A stretch of DNA of 64,000 nt, taken from the NCBI GenBank assembly GCA_050875145.1, contig JBNMLH010000004.1:1-64000 (forward strand), written 5' to 3'. Of the stretch, positions 25,442-33,998 are shown piece after piece. Made by a program: the position numbers and the translations under genes. Below the pieces are notes generated by a model. It did not search any database, was not told the DNA's origin, and saw only the letters and a list, made by a program, of their open reading frames with translations. The stretch is from CAG-411 sp050875145. Its GTDB lineage: Bacteria > Bacillota > Clostridia > Lachnospirales > Lachnospiraceae. Position 1 is the stretch's first letter; every line of letters starts with the position of its first letter.

Positions 25442-26326
25442 ATGAAATATCAGGTTGTAAGTGATGGTTCTATGGATTTATCACCAGAATTAGCAAAAGA
25501 AAAAAATATAGAGGTAGTTCCATTTTATGTATCGTTTGATTCGGAAAATTATAAAAAAGAAATAGAAGAAATTGGTGTGCGTGATTTTTATCAGATGATG
25601 GTAGATCAAAAGGGAGTATTCCCAAAAACATCTTGTCCATCTGCACAGGATTTTTATAATGCATTTGAACCGTATGTAAAAGAGAATACTCCAATTATTT
25701 GCATTTGTATTTCTACGAAATTCAGCTCTTCCATGCAGTCAGCAAATAATGCAAAGGAGATGCTTTTGGAAGATTATCCAGATGCACAAATCGCAGTAAT
25801 TGATTCGCAGATTAATACAGTATTACAGGGGATGTATGTATTAGAAGCATGTCGTTTGCGTGATGAAGGAGTAGACTATCAGGAAGCGATTGAGCGATTA
25901 TTAAATATTCGCGAGAGTGGTCGTATTTTCTTTACGATTGGCGATATTGATTATTTAAAACATGGTGGAAGAATCGGAAAATTAGCAGGAATTGCAGCCT
26001 CTTTATTGAATGTAAAACCGTTGATTACGTTAAAAGAGGGAGAAATCTTTTCTTCTGGTATTGTTCGTAGTAGAAAAAAATCTTTACAAAAGGTTATTGA
26101 ATTATTGATAGCTTATATGGATGAGTGCAACGTAAATATGGATACCTATCGTTTATGCATCGGATATGGATATTCTTATAAAGAAGCAGAGGAATTTAAG
26201 AGTATGGCATTGGAGAAGCTGGAAAAGTATGGCGTGAAAGACATTAAGTTGTATCAGATTGGTGCTACAATCGGGGTGCATACAGGACCTTATCCAATTG
26301 GGTTTGGTATTATCAAAAAGGCATAG
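25442..26326 (+). CDS. DegV-family fatty-acid-binding protein
   Basis: The 294-residue protein matches DegV throughout: an N-terminal VSDGSMDLSPELA motif, TSCPSAQDFY, the ISTKFSSSMQSA lipid-binding loop, the DYLKHGGRIGK segment and a C-terminal GATIGVHTGPYPIGFG. Family members bind long-chain acyl groups, and in several Firmicutes they act as FakB subunits presenting fatty acids to the kinase FakA. FakA is not in this window. A good promoter lies at 25362-25390. The gene probably stands alone. Confidence 0.93.
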   Translation: MKYQVVSDGSMDLSPELAKEKNIEVVPFYVSFDSENYKKEIEEIGVRDFYQMMVDQKGVFPKTSCPSAQDFYNAFEPYVKENTPIICICISTKFSSSMQSANNAKEMLLEDYPDAQIAVIDSQINTVLQGMYVLEACRLRDEGVDYQEAIERLLNIRESGRIFFTIGDIDYLKHGGRIGKLAGIAASLLNVKPLITLKEGEIFSSGIVRSRKKSLQKVIELLIAYMDECNVNMDTYRLCIGYGYSYKEAEEFKSMALEKLEKYGVKDIKLYQIGATIGVHTGPYPIGFGIIKKA

Positions 26327-26445
26327 ACTGTACTTTTGTCGCTGTATCTAAGCGAAAGTGGAAGTTTGAAAATGTATTCGTATGCCAATCTCTTTGGAAA
26401 TGTTTCATGCTAACGAAAGGAACATTGGTTGAGGGAGTTGAGAAT

Positions 26446-27327
26446 ATGGAGTTTGAACATCAAAAAAAGGAAAAAAGACCAGTATTAGCAATTTGTTATG
26501 ATTTTGACAAGACCCTATCTCCTGATGATATGCAGGCACAGGGCTATATTCAGTCGGTAGGGTATGACATTCGGGAATTTTGGGATGAGTCCGACCGTTT
26601 AGCAAGGGAAAATGACATGGATACCAACTTGGCATATATGTATAAGATGGTGGAAGAATCGCAAGGTAAAATTGTCTTTAATCGAAAAAGTCTTGCAGAG
26701 TATGGCTCTAAAGTGAAATTATTTCCGGGAGTCGATACTTGGTTTGAAAGGATCAAGGAATACGGAGAACGTTATGGTGTGGAAGTAGAACACTATATTA
26801 TTTCCTCTGGATTAAAAGAAATGATAGAAGGAACGTCCATTGCGAAGAAAGGTGTTTTTAAAAAGATTTATGCCAGTTCTTTTTATTTTGATGCTCGTGG
26901 GGTTGCCAGATGGCCTGCGCAGGTAGTCAATTATACAAGTAAAACACAGTTCTTATTTCGAATAGAAAAGGGGGTACTAGATATTAATGATTCTGGTGTA
27001 AATGATTACTTTGCGCCAGAGCATATGCGAGTACCTTTTCGAAATATGGTGTATATTGGAGATAGTGATACGGATATTCCTTGCATGAAACTGGTGAATA
27101 CATATGGTGGACATTCGATTGGTGTTTACAATCCTGAAACACAGGATAAAGCCAAAGTATATAAAATGATGAATGACAATCGAATTCGATATTATGCTTC
27201 TGCGGACTATTCAGAAGGACAGGAATTGGAGCAATTGGTAAAAAACATTATTGAGAAAACAGCAGCCTATGAAAAACTAGAAAGACAATATGTGTACAAT
27301 CAGCAGGAGGCAAAAGAGAGGAGGTAA
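26446..27327 (+). CDS. HAD-superfamily phosphatase
   Basis: The 293-residue hydrolase has HAD motif I as CYDFDKTLSPDD, a Ser/Thr motif II in HYIISSGLKEM, a Lys-bearing region in NYTSKTQFLFR and motif IV in YIGDSDTDIPCMKL. It is therefore a phosphomonoesterase of the phosphoserine-phosphatase-like subgroup with an inserted cap at about 40-100. The substrate is unknown. ATG 26446 is chosen because GAGGGA lies 9 bp before it; the in-frame ATG at 26407 lacks a binding site. A small membrane protein gene follows 4 bp downstream and is likely co-translated. Confidence 0.87.
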   Translation: MEFEHQKKEKRPVLAICYDFDKTLSPDDMQAQGYIQSVGYDIREFWDESDRLARENDMDTNLAYMYKMVEESQGKIVFNRKSLAEYGSKVKLFPGVDTWFERIKEYGERYGVEVEHYIISSGLKEMIEGTSIAKKGVFKKIYASSFYFDARGVARWPAQVVNYTSKTQFLFRIEKGVLDINDSGVNDYFAPEHMRVPFRNMVYIGDSDTDIPCMKLVNTYGGHSIGVYNPETQDKAKVYKMMNDNRIRYYASADYSEGQELEQLVKNIIEKTAAYEKLERQYVYNQQEAKERR

Positions 27328-27331
27328 GAAA

Positions 27332-27679
27332 ATGAAAAAGAGGATTCTTTCTTATCGAAAACGGGTGGATGCATTGTTAGAGGACAATACAGAGGAAAAA
27401 AATTGGAACGAAATTTTGGAAGAACATCTGATTCAGGTTGGCTTCTTTCAACATGAACGTTTGATCCATTTAATTGTTACGGTAGTGTTTGCTATTCTGA
27501 CATTATTATCCTTTGCAATTTTGCTGCTTACTACATTTCTGCCTGTTATGGCACTGTGTGTGTTGTTTTTGGTATTGCTAATTCCTTACATAGGACATTA
27601 CTATTTATTAGAAAATGAAGTACAAAAAATGTATATACAGTATGATGAAATTTGGAAACGGGTAAAGATGCAAAAATAG
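27332..27679 (+). CDS. Small two-helix membrane protein
   Basis: The 115-residue protein has a charged N-terminal region (about 1-40), two adjacent membrane segments (about 45-65 and 69-88) and a charged tail with EVQKMYIQYDEIWKR. GGAGG lies 8 bp before ATG 27332. An upstream in-frame ATG at 27290 lies inside the preceding gene and has no binding site. It lies 4 bp after the HAD phosphatase gene and presumably shares its transcript. I do not recognise a family. Confidence 0.65.
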   Translation: MKKRILSYRKRVDALLEDNTEEKNWNEILEEHLIQVGFFQHERLIHLIVTVVFAILTLLSFAILLLTTFLPVMALCVLFLVLLIPYIGHYYLLENEVQKMYIQYDEIWKRVKMQK

Positions 27680-27722
27680 AACATATTTTAGAGATTATGA
27701 AAAAAATTATCAGCGTAATCTA

Positions 27723-27776
27723 TTGTTTCTTTCAAAAAAACCTGCTATGATACAACTTGTTAGCATAGACTAACAA
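27723..27776 (+). promoter_or_regulatory. Promoter with overlapping dyad operator
   Basis: TTGTTT (27723-27728) is 17 bp from TATGAT (27746-27751). The dyad TTGTTAG (27757-27763) with CTAACAA (27770-27776) covers the expected start of transcription. Its shape recalls DtxR/IdeR/MntR-type metal-regulator boxes (TTAG..CTAA). Repression by a metalloregulator is possible but unproven. Confidence 0.55.
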
Positions 27777-27799
27777 AGAAGGGTGTATCGGGGATTTAT

Positions 27800-27970
27800 A
27801 TGGATTGTGTTTTAGAAATACTACAAAGGCGAATAGGAGAGGGAGAACCTCTCCATTTTTATGCTATAGAAGATATCTATAGTAGAAAAGCTTCCGTATC
27901 CAGTGCACAGATACGGGGAATATTTCAAACAGATAAAAAAACACAAACCATGGACAGCAACAAGTGGTAG
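27800..27970 (+). CDS. Possible 56-residue protein ahead of the surface flavoprotein gene
   Basis: An ATG at 27800, 5 bp after GGGGA, opens a 56-residue frame ending at TAG 27968-27970, 27 bp before the large surface-protein gene. It is the first frame after the promoter at 27723-27751. The sequence (VLEILQRRIGEGEPLHFYAI, then KASVSSAQIRGIF) looks like a helical, possibly helix-turn-helix mini-domain, with a basic/polar tail. It could be a small regulator or a translated leader. The family is not recognised. Confidence 0.4.
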   Translation: MDCVLEILQRRIGEGEPLHFYAIEDIYSRKASVSSAQIRGIFQTDKKTQTMDSNKW

Positions 27971-27997
27971 GATGGCGAGAAAGAAAAGAGGTTAAGT

Positions 27998-30900
27998 ATG
28001 GTAAAAGTTCGTCGGAACAGACAGAGATGGAAAAAATGGATTGCAATGCTTGCAGTTGCTGCTACGGTAACAACAAGCGTACAAGGAATGCCTGTTTACA
28101 CATATGCCAGTGAAGTAAGTGCTTCAGAGGCTAATACAGGAAAAGTGTATTATGATGGTACATACGAAGGTACAGGAACAGGTTTCAGAAATGCAACTAC
28201 TAAAATTGCAGTAACTGTCAAAGGTGATAAAATTGTAAAACTTGAGACGATTTCTCATGGAGATACACCAGCATATTATAAAGATGCACAGGTTATTCTT
28301 GATCAAATGGTGGAAAAGAATAGCACAGAAGTAGATACGGTTTCTGGTGCGACCTATAGTTCAAAAGGCATTATCCAAGCAGTAGAAGATGGATTGAGTC
28401 AGGCAAAGGATGCTATGAACGATGGGTTTGCTGGCGGAAATGGTACAAAGGAAGATCCGTATCAGATCAGGAATGCAAAACAGCTTAATTATTTTGCAAC
28501 ATCGGTTGATGAAGGAGAAACTTATGAAGGAAAATATGTGGTATTAACAAAGGATATTTCACTTTCAGAGAAGAATTTTAATGCCATTGGAAATAAAGAA
28601 AATTCGTTTAATGGTTCTTTTGATGGACAAAATCACACCATTGATGGACTTACCATTAAAGAAGATTATGCACAAGAAGCCAATGTTGGTTTGTTTGAAA
28701 AACTAGGAAATGCTGCAAAGGTTTCGAATGTAAAGCTTACAAATGTAGATATTGCAGTTACAGGTGCGGATGTTCTTCGTGCAGGTGGAGTTGCAGGAGA
28801 TACGGTTGCAGGAACTGCTTCTGTGAAGCCAGTTATTGATGGTTGTTCGGTAGAAGGAACGGTTGAAGCAAAAACAACTGGTGCTGCACTTTGTTTTGCA
28901 GGTGGAGTTCTGGGAAGACAGATGACAAATGCATATGTAGTAAATACTGGAACAGATACAGAAGTACACAGTGCTTCTACAGGCGGAAATAATTCTGCTT
29001 ATGCAGGTGGTATTTCAGGAATGGCAGGCGGAAAGACATTAGTTGCCAACTGTTATGCAACAGGTAATTGTAAAGCAGAAGCACCAAACAGCACGAACTT
29101 TGGTGGTATGGCTGGTGGAATTGCAGGTATGCAGGCAGGAAGACAGTATAACGTTTATGCCACAGGAAATATGGAAACTACCAATAATAATTCTCCACAC
29201 AAATGGGTTGGAGCAATTGATGGTGAATTGACAGGAAGCGTAGCAGACGGATATGCTGTGTATGGATATTACAACACAGAAAGTGTACAAAAAATTAACA
29301 ATATTGCATTGGAAGCTTTTCAGGCAGTTGGAACTGGAACCGTTTCAAAAGTGGGTACACTGGAAAATTGTGAAGGATTTAAAAAGGCATACTTTAGTAC
29401 GACTGAGTTTGCAAGCACTTTAAATAGTAATATTGCAAAGGTAAACAAAAAGTTAGAGGATGCGTCTATCACAGATGTAGCTTTACAGAGTTGGTCTGTA
29501 GCAGGAAATAAGGTAGCACTTTCTGGAAAAGTTTACGAAGAGAGACAGAATGGAAAGATTTTCGCTGGTGGTACAGGAACAAAGGAAGATCCTTATTTGG
29601 TTTCCACTGAAAAGCAGTTGCGTGATTTTGCAGCTTCCCTTGCAGATGACAATGACTACTTTGATACCTATGTAGCGTTAGCAAACGATATTACTTTATC
29701 TGGTCAGGAATGGAATCCGATTGGAGGAAGTGACTATATGTTTGATGGAACCTTTGATGGAAAAGGTTATACAGTTTCTGGAATAAAAATGGGAACTAAA
29801 GAGGAGCCAAAAGAAATTGGTCAGGATATCTATAACGGTTTCTTTGGATTACTTGGTCAACATGCACTTGTAAAAGATTTACATCTTTCAGACGTAGCAA
29901 TGTATACACATCGTGAAGCATCTTCTTATTTAGGAGGAATTGCAGCATATTTGTATAAGGGAGCTTCTGTAGATGGTTGCTCTGTTTCTGGTGAGCTTGT
30001 AAACGTTGCAGATAAGGGCAACAACTTTGCAGGTGGAATCGCTGGATTTATGTACTATGGTTACATTATAAACAGTTGGACAAATGCTTATGTTTCTTCT
30101 ACAACAAAGGGTGGAGCGATTGCAGAAGCAGGTGGCCTGGTAGGTTTAAATAACCGTGGTTTAATTGCAAATAACTATACATTAGGAAATGTGTATGGAA
30201 GTGCAAATCGTGAAGAAGAAGGTATGGCTAGTATCAGTACATTGGTTGGTGTGCAGGCAGGTGCTTTGGTAAACTGTTATGCCATGGGAGACAATGAGAC
30301 AGATGATTATTCTTACTATACTGGTGCAGTTTCTGGTTGGGTAACAGGAATTGGAAAGGCATATTGCAACTTCTATAATCAGAATGCAACGATGAAAATC
30401 GGTACTTTAACACCAGATCCAATTATTGCAGTAGGAACAGTAGTAAGTGGTGGAACTAATGAAGAAGGCGAAGAATATATTGGTGGTCTTACTTATGCAA
30501 ACGATCCAATGAGTCAGAAGGATATGCAAAGTGAAAAGCTTGCTGCACAATTAAATGCTACCTTTAAGAAATTCCCAATTGATATTACCGGTTGGGGATT
30601 AAATGCAGATACTGCATTAAAAGAATGGTCTTATGATGCAGAAAAGCAGTGTGTTGTTGTATCGGACAATGCAGCAAAGGTAACCTATGAAAAACCATCT
30701 GTAGAATTTGTAGATGATGATGGAGACAGCGTTTCTTATGTAGATGGAACCTATTATGGAAGAAATACTTCTAAGACAGCTACCGTGCAGATTAAAATTG
30801 CAAATAATGTAGTTACAGATGCAAAAATCATTGCAGGAACTGCAGAAGATACCGAAGGTGTTATTGCAGAATTGCTGTCAACACAGAAGGTGAGTGCACA

Positions 30901-33127
30901 GGGAGATGTAGCGGATGCAGTAAAGGAAGCATTGGCTAAGGCTGAATTAGGTGATAAGACAACATATGAAGCTTTTGATGCAAGTAAATTTAATGGCGGA
31001 AAAGGAACAAAGACAGAGCCATATGAAATTGCTACAGAAGAGCAGCTTCGTTATTTAGCAGAATCCATTAATACAGACGTAAACTATTATGGCGTATATT
31101 TTGTACAGACAGCAAATATTACGTTGCATGGACAATGGTTACCAATCGGACATGGATATCAGGATGGAAATGTGTATCCATTTGCGGGTAATTATGATGG
31201 AAATAATTATGTAGTAAAAGGTCTTACAATTGGAACAAAAGAAGAACCAGCAAACATGTTTACCGCAGGTTTCTTTGGTGTTACCAATAAAGACAATTCA
31301 CTCAATAATATAGACCCATTAAAAAATTATGTAGAAATCAAAAATGTGAAATTAAGAGATATTTCTATCTACAATAAAACAGAAGGTCAAAATTATTGCG
31401 GTGGTTTGCTTGGATGCGGACAGCAGGGAATTGTAGTTGACAATTGTAGTGTAACAGGAAAGATGTCTATTACAACAGCAGATAGTTTTTGTCGTGCTGG
31501 TGGAATGGCTGGATATTTATTACGTGGTCGTGTAACAAATACATGGGCAAATGTGGAAGTGTATGGAGAAACCAATAAGTCATGGGTATATGCAGGTGGA
31601 CTTGTATCTTCTACAAACCGTGCAACATTAGTAAACTGCTATGCGTTAGGTGATGTAACTACAAATTCTGCACAGGGTAATAAGTCAGCCGTTGGAGGTT
31701 TAGTTGGTTCTAACGGTGGTATTATGATTAACTGCTATGCAAGAGGAAATCAGACAGCAATGACACCAACAACAGATATTGGTGGTGTTACAGGTAGAAC
31801 AACAGGTATTGCAGTAAATTATAATTGTTACTTCAATGCAGATGCGACACAGAAGAATGGAAATACTTTAGTATCTGACGTAAAAGCGGCTGGTGTGGAT
31901 GTTTCTGGCTGCATGAATGTAGGAGTAGAAAAGAAAACAAAAGAAGAAATTGGAAGCAAAGAGTTTGCAGAACAGCTTACGGTCAATATGGCTTCTAGCA
32001 GTGCAATCAATGCTGAAATCAATGCACACTTGTCAACAATAAGTTTGACACACAGCAATTACTATACAGGTCAGCCTTTAAATGAGTGGGCAGCAAAGAA
32101 CGGTGTAGTAGTATTTGCAAACGATGGAGAGGAAGTAACACCAACTGCTAGTCCGGTAGTTACAGCCGCACCAGTTACTAGACAACCAAGTAATCCAAGT
32201 GGAAATCAAACGGCTGAGCCAACACAGACACCAATTGTAGCAACACAGACACCAGATACAGAGGATGCAACGGCTGCACCAACAGAAGCGCCAACAAGCA
32301 TGCCTGAAGGATCGGAACAGCCAGCTATTACAGAAACACCAGAAGCAACAGAGCAGGTAACAGCAACACCTGTAATCACAGAGACACCAGTGGTAACAGA
32401 AACACCAGTAGTAACAAAGGCACCTGAAACAGCGGTACCAACAGTTACTCCAAGTCAGACACCAGATGAAATTGAAATTAAAGATCCAGATAAATTGCCA
32501 GGTGATGATGTAAAACCAGAATTGACTTCCTTAAAGGGTTATACAATAAAAATCGCTAAGACAACTTATAATTGGACAGGAAAGGCAATTAAGCCAGCCG
32601 TTTCTATTCCAGGTTTGAAAAAGGGTGTTGATTACGAAGTAACTTACAAAAACAATAAAAATGCAGGTACAGCAAAAATTATTGTAACAGGTATTGGTAC
32701 TTATGAGGGTACATTGACAAAGACATTTAAGATTACAGTTACGCAAGGAAAAACTTATACGGTCAATGGTATCAAATATAAAGTAAATAAAGGTAAGAGT
32801 AAAACAGTAACCGTTATGGGAACTACAGATAAGAACATTAAAAATCTGACTATAAAGGATACTGTCAAGCTTGGCGGAATTACTTACAAAGTAACTGTGA
32901 TTGCAAAGAAAGCCTTTGCAAACCAGAAGAAACTGAAAAAAGTTATTATCGGAAAAAATATAACGACAATTGAAGAAAAGGCATTCTATAACGATACAAA
33001 CTTAAAGCAGGTGGTTGTAAAAGCAAGCAATCTAAGCAAAGTAGGTAAGAAGGCATTTGCAAAGACAAATAAACAAATCAAATTTCAAAATAAAACCAAA
33101 AATAAAAACTTGAAAATAAAGGCGTAA
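27998..33127 (+). CDS. Very large surface protein: FMN-binding domain, GLUG modules, Ig-like and LRR_5 repeats
   Basis: The 1709-residue exported protein has a long signal peptide, then an FMN_bind domain (about 45-135) with the flavinylation motif DTVSGAT (acceptor Thr119). Three GLUG-type modules follow, opening at 28441, 29574 and 31003 with GTKxxPY, rich in CYAxG-type turns. Between modules 2 and 3 is a second FMN_bind-like segment (YVDGTYYGRNTSK) that lacks the SGAT motif. A Pro/Thr linker, an Ig-like domain and a BspA-type LRR_5 end complete it. No LPXTG anchor is present. Flavin would be attached by an ApbE enzyme, not encoded here. It may act in surface redox or adhesion. AGAGG lies 6 bp before the ATG. 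Confidence 0.87.
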   Translation: MVKVRRNRQRWKKWIAMLAVAATVTTSVQGMPVYTYASEVSASEANTGKVYYDGTYEGTGTGFRNATTKIAVTVKGDKIVKLETISHGDTPAYYKDAQVILDQMVEKNSTEVDTVSGATYSSKGIIQAVEDGLSQAKDAMNDGFAGGNGTKEDPYQIRNAKQLNYFATSVDEGETYEGKYVVLTKDISLSEKNFNAIGNKENSFNGSFDGQNHTIDGLTIKEDYAQEANVGLFEKLGNAAKVSNVKLTNVDIAVTGADVLRAGGVAGDTVAGTASVKPVIDGCSVEGTVEAKTTGAALCFAGGVLGRQMTNAYVVNTGTDTEVHSASTGGNNSAYAGGISGMAGGKTLVANCYATGNCKAEAPNSTNFGGMAGGIAGMQAGRQYNVYATGNMETTNNNSPHKWVGAIDGELTGSVADGYAVYGYYNTESVQKINNIALEAFQAVGTGTVSKVGTLENCEGFKKAYFSTTEFASTLNSNIAKVNKKLEDASITDVALQSWSVAGNKVALSGKVYEERQNGKIFAGGTGTKEDPYLVSTEKQLRDFAASLADDNDYFDTYVALANDITLSGQEWNPIGGSDYMFDGTFDGKGYTVSGIKMGTKEEPKEIGQDIYNGFFGLLGQHALVKDLHLSDVAMYTHREASSYLGGIAAYLYKGASVDGCSVSGELVNVADKGNNFAGGIAGFMYYGYIINSWTNAYVSSTTKGGAIAEAGGLVGLNNRGLIANNYTLGNVYGSANREEEGMASISTLVGVQAGALVNCYAMGDNETDDYSYYTGAVSGWVTGIGKAYCNFYNQNATMKIGTLTPDPIIAVGTVVSGGTNEEGEEYIGGLTYANDPMSQKDMQSEKLAAQLNATFKKFPIDITGWGLNADTALKEWSYDAEKQCVVVSDNAAKVTYEKPSVEFVDDDGDSVSYVDGTYYGRNTSKTATVQIKIANNVVTDAKIIAGTAEDTEGVIAELLSTQKVSAQGDVADAVKEALAKAELGDKTTYEAFDASKFNGGKGTKTEPYEIATEEQLRYLAESINTDVNYYGVYFVQTANITLHGQWLPIGHGYQDGNVYPFAGNYDGNNYVVKGLTIGTKEEPANMFTAGFFGVTNKDNSLNNIDPLKNYVEIKNVKLRDISIYNKTEGQNYCGGLLGCGQQGIVVDNCSVTGKMSITTADSFCRAGGMAGYLLRGRVTNTWANVEVYGETNKSWVYAGGLVSSTNRATLVNCYALGDVTTNSAQGNKSAVGGLVGSNGGIMINCYARGNQTAMTPTTDIGGVTGRTTGIAVNYNCYFNADATQKNGNTLVSDVKAAGVDVSGCMNVGVEKKTKEEIGSKEFAEQLTVNMASSSAINAEINAHLSTISLTHSNYYTGQPLNEWAAKNGVVVFANDGEEVTPTASPVVTAAPVTRQPSNPSGNQTAEPTQTPIVATQTPDTEDATAAPTEAPTSMPEGSEQPAITETPEATEQVTATPVITETPVVTETPVVTKAPETAVPTVTPSQTPDEIEIKDPDKLPGDDVKPELTSLKGYTIKIAKTTYNWTGKAIKPAVSIPGLKKGVDYEVTYKNNKNAGTAKIIVTGIGTYEGTLTKTFKITVTQGKTYTVNGIKYKVNKGKSKTVTVMGTTDKNIKNLTIKDTVKLGGITYKVTVIAKKAFANQKKLKKVIIGKNITTIEEKAFYNDTNLKQVVVKASNLSKVGKKAFAKTNKQIKFQNKTKNKNLKIKA

Positions 33128-33201
33128 CACGATCAAGAAAGTCCCCCACTTCTATTGCGTAGAGCAATAAGTGGAGGAGCGGATTGCGAATATCCGCTTG
33201 A
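33125..33201. repeat. Composite palindromic repeat, locus 3
   Basis: This 77-bp element begins with TAACACGATCAAG, whose TAA is the stop codon of the surface-protein gene. It contains a CCCCCACTT...AAGTGG hairpin and ends with the GCGGATTGCGAATATCCGC module, identical over 26 bases to the second module of locus 1 in the opposite orientation. It is the most compact, apparently complete copy. Confidence 0.8.
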
Positions 33202-33234
33202 CTGGTTTTGTGCAAGAAATAACAAAAGACAGAT

Positions 33235-33280
33235 AAAAAGGATGGGATTACCTCAAGACAGGGTAGTCCTGTCCTTTTTT
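33235..33280 (+). terminator. Terminator of the surface-protein gene
   Basis: An 18-bp stem (33235-33252 with the arm ending at 33280, several wobble pairs) ends in TTTTTT. Confidence 0.75.
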
Positions 33281-33283
33281 GTG

Positions 33284-33346
33284 GTAACAGTTCAGTTAAT
33301 TTTTATATTCTGGCATTTTATGAATGATGCCTGGCTGAGTTGTTAC
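33284..33346 (+). repeat. Dispersed stem-loop element, copy B
   Basis: Outer arms GTAACAGTTCAG (33284-33295) and CTGAGTTGTTAC (33335-33346) pair with two G-T wobbles and enclose the hairpin GGCATTTTATGAATGATGCC (33312-33331). Confidence 0.7.
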
Positions 33347-33375
33347 TTTTTGCAATTTTTTCTCAAATTTATTCC

Positions 33376-33404
33376 TTGACATATACCCCTATGGGGTATA
33401 TAGT
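33376..33404 (+). promoter_or_regulatory. csoR promoter with CsoR operator
   Basis: TTGACA (33376-33381) is 17 bp from TATAGT (33399-33404). Between and overlapping them lies the perfect palindrome ATATACCCC-TAT-GGGGTATAT (33381-33401), the classic copper-sensing CsoR operator. Copper should release CsoR and open the promoter. Confidence 0.93.
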
Positions 33405-33454
33405 AAAGCCAAGGATAGTAGAAATCCGATTGACAGAAAGGAAGGGGAATCGAT

Positions 33455-33763
33455 ATGGAAGAACAAAAAGAATGTTGTTGTTGCCATAAGACGAAAGAAC
33501 GATCGGAGAAGGAATATAAAGACTTATGCAATCGTTTGAATCGAATCGAAGGGCAAATTCGTGGAATTAAGGGTATGTTAGAAAAGGATGCCTATTGTGC
33601 AGATATATTAGTACAGGTTTCTGCTGCCAATGCGGCATTAAACAGCTTTACCAAGGTTTTGCTGGCAAATCACATAAAAACTTGCGTAACAGAAGATATT
33701 AAGGCAGGGAAAGAAGAAACCGTAGATGAGTTAGTAACTTTACTGCAAAAACTTATGAAGTAG
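33455..33763 (+). CDS. csoR: Copper-sensing repressor CsoR
   Basis: The 102-residue all-helical regulator carries the Cu(I) ligand set Cys48-His73-Cys77 (AYCADIL and NHIKTC) and the RLNRIEGQIRGIKGML helix of the CsoR/RcnR family. The N terminus adds a CCCCH cluster not needed for the known mechanism. Apo-CsoR should bind the palindrome at 33381-33401 and repress its own operon, and Cu(I) should relieve repression. A ribosome binding site (AAGGGG) precedes the ATG. The HMA protein and copper ATPase genes follow. Confidence 0.95.
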   Translation: MEEQKECCCCHKTKERSEKEYKDLCNRLNRIEGQIRGIKGMLEKDAYCADILVQVSAANAALNSFTKVLLANHIKTCVTEDIKAGKEETVDELVTLLQKLMK

Positions 33764-33998
33764 AAACACATCAGTTCGTGTACTGCAAGGGTGCGCTTTC
33801 ACACTAGGCTTAAAAATACTTCGCCAAGTGTTCAACGTGAAGTACCGAGGCTTTTGTACAGTTTTTTGCAGCTATATTGGCATTGCAACTCATGAAACAA
33901 GATTATGAGCTAAAGTAAATGACATTGCCTGTGAGCGATGGCTAAAAATTTAGGTATCAGAAAGAATAGTTTGGGACAAGATAAAAGGAGGAATTAAT
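33764..33998. other. 235-base gap within the copper operon
   Basis: No gene is seen. TACTTC (about 33811) and GAAGTA (about 33841) form an inverted repeat nested within CTGCAA and TTGCAG, so a folded RNA or processing site is possible. The sequence ends with AAGGAGG before the next gene. Confidence 0.4.

Noticed and set aside
28441..31950. Recurring similar segments suggesting a DNA repeat or CRISPR
   Set aside because: They are GLUG protein modules with different synonymous bases and no regular spacer length.
32150..32480. Short tandem ACACCAG/ACAGAA-type repeats
   Set aside because: They encode the Pro/Thr linker of the surface protein; low-complexity coding sequence explains them.
33155..33379. 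Open frame of 74 codons on the plus strand
   Set aside because: It spans the repeat element, the terminator and copy B of the stem-loop family; it cannot be a separate gene.
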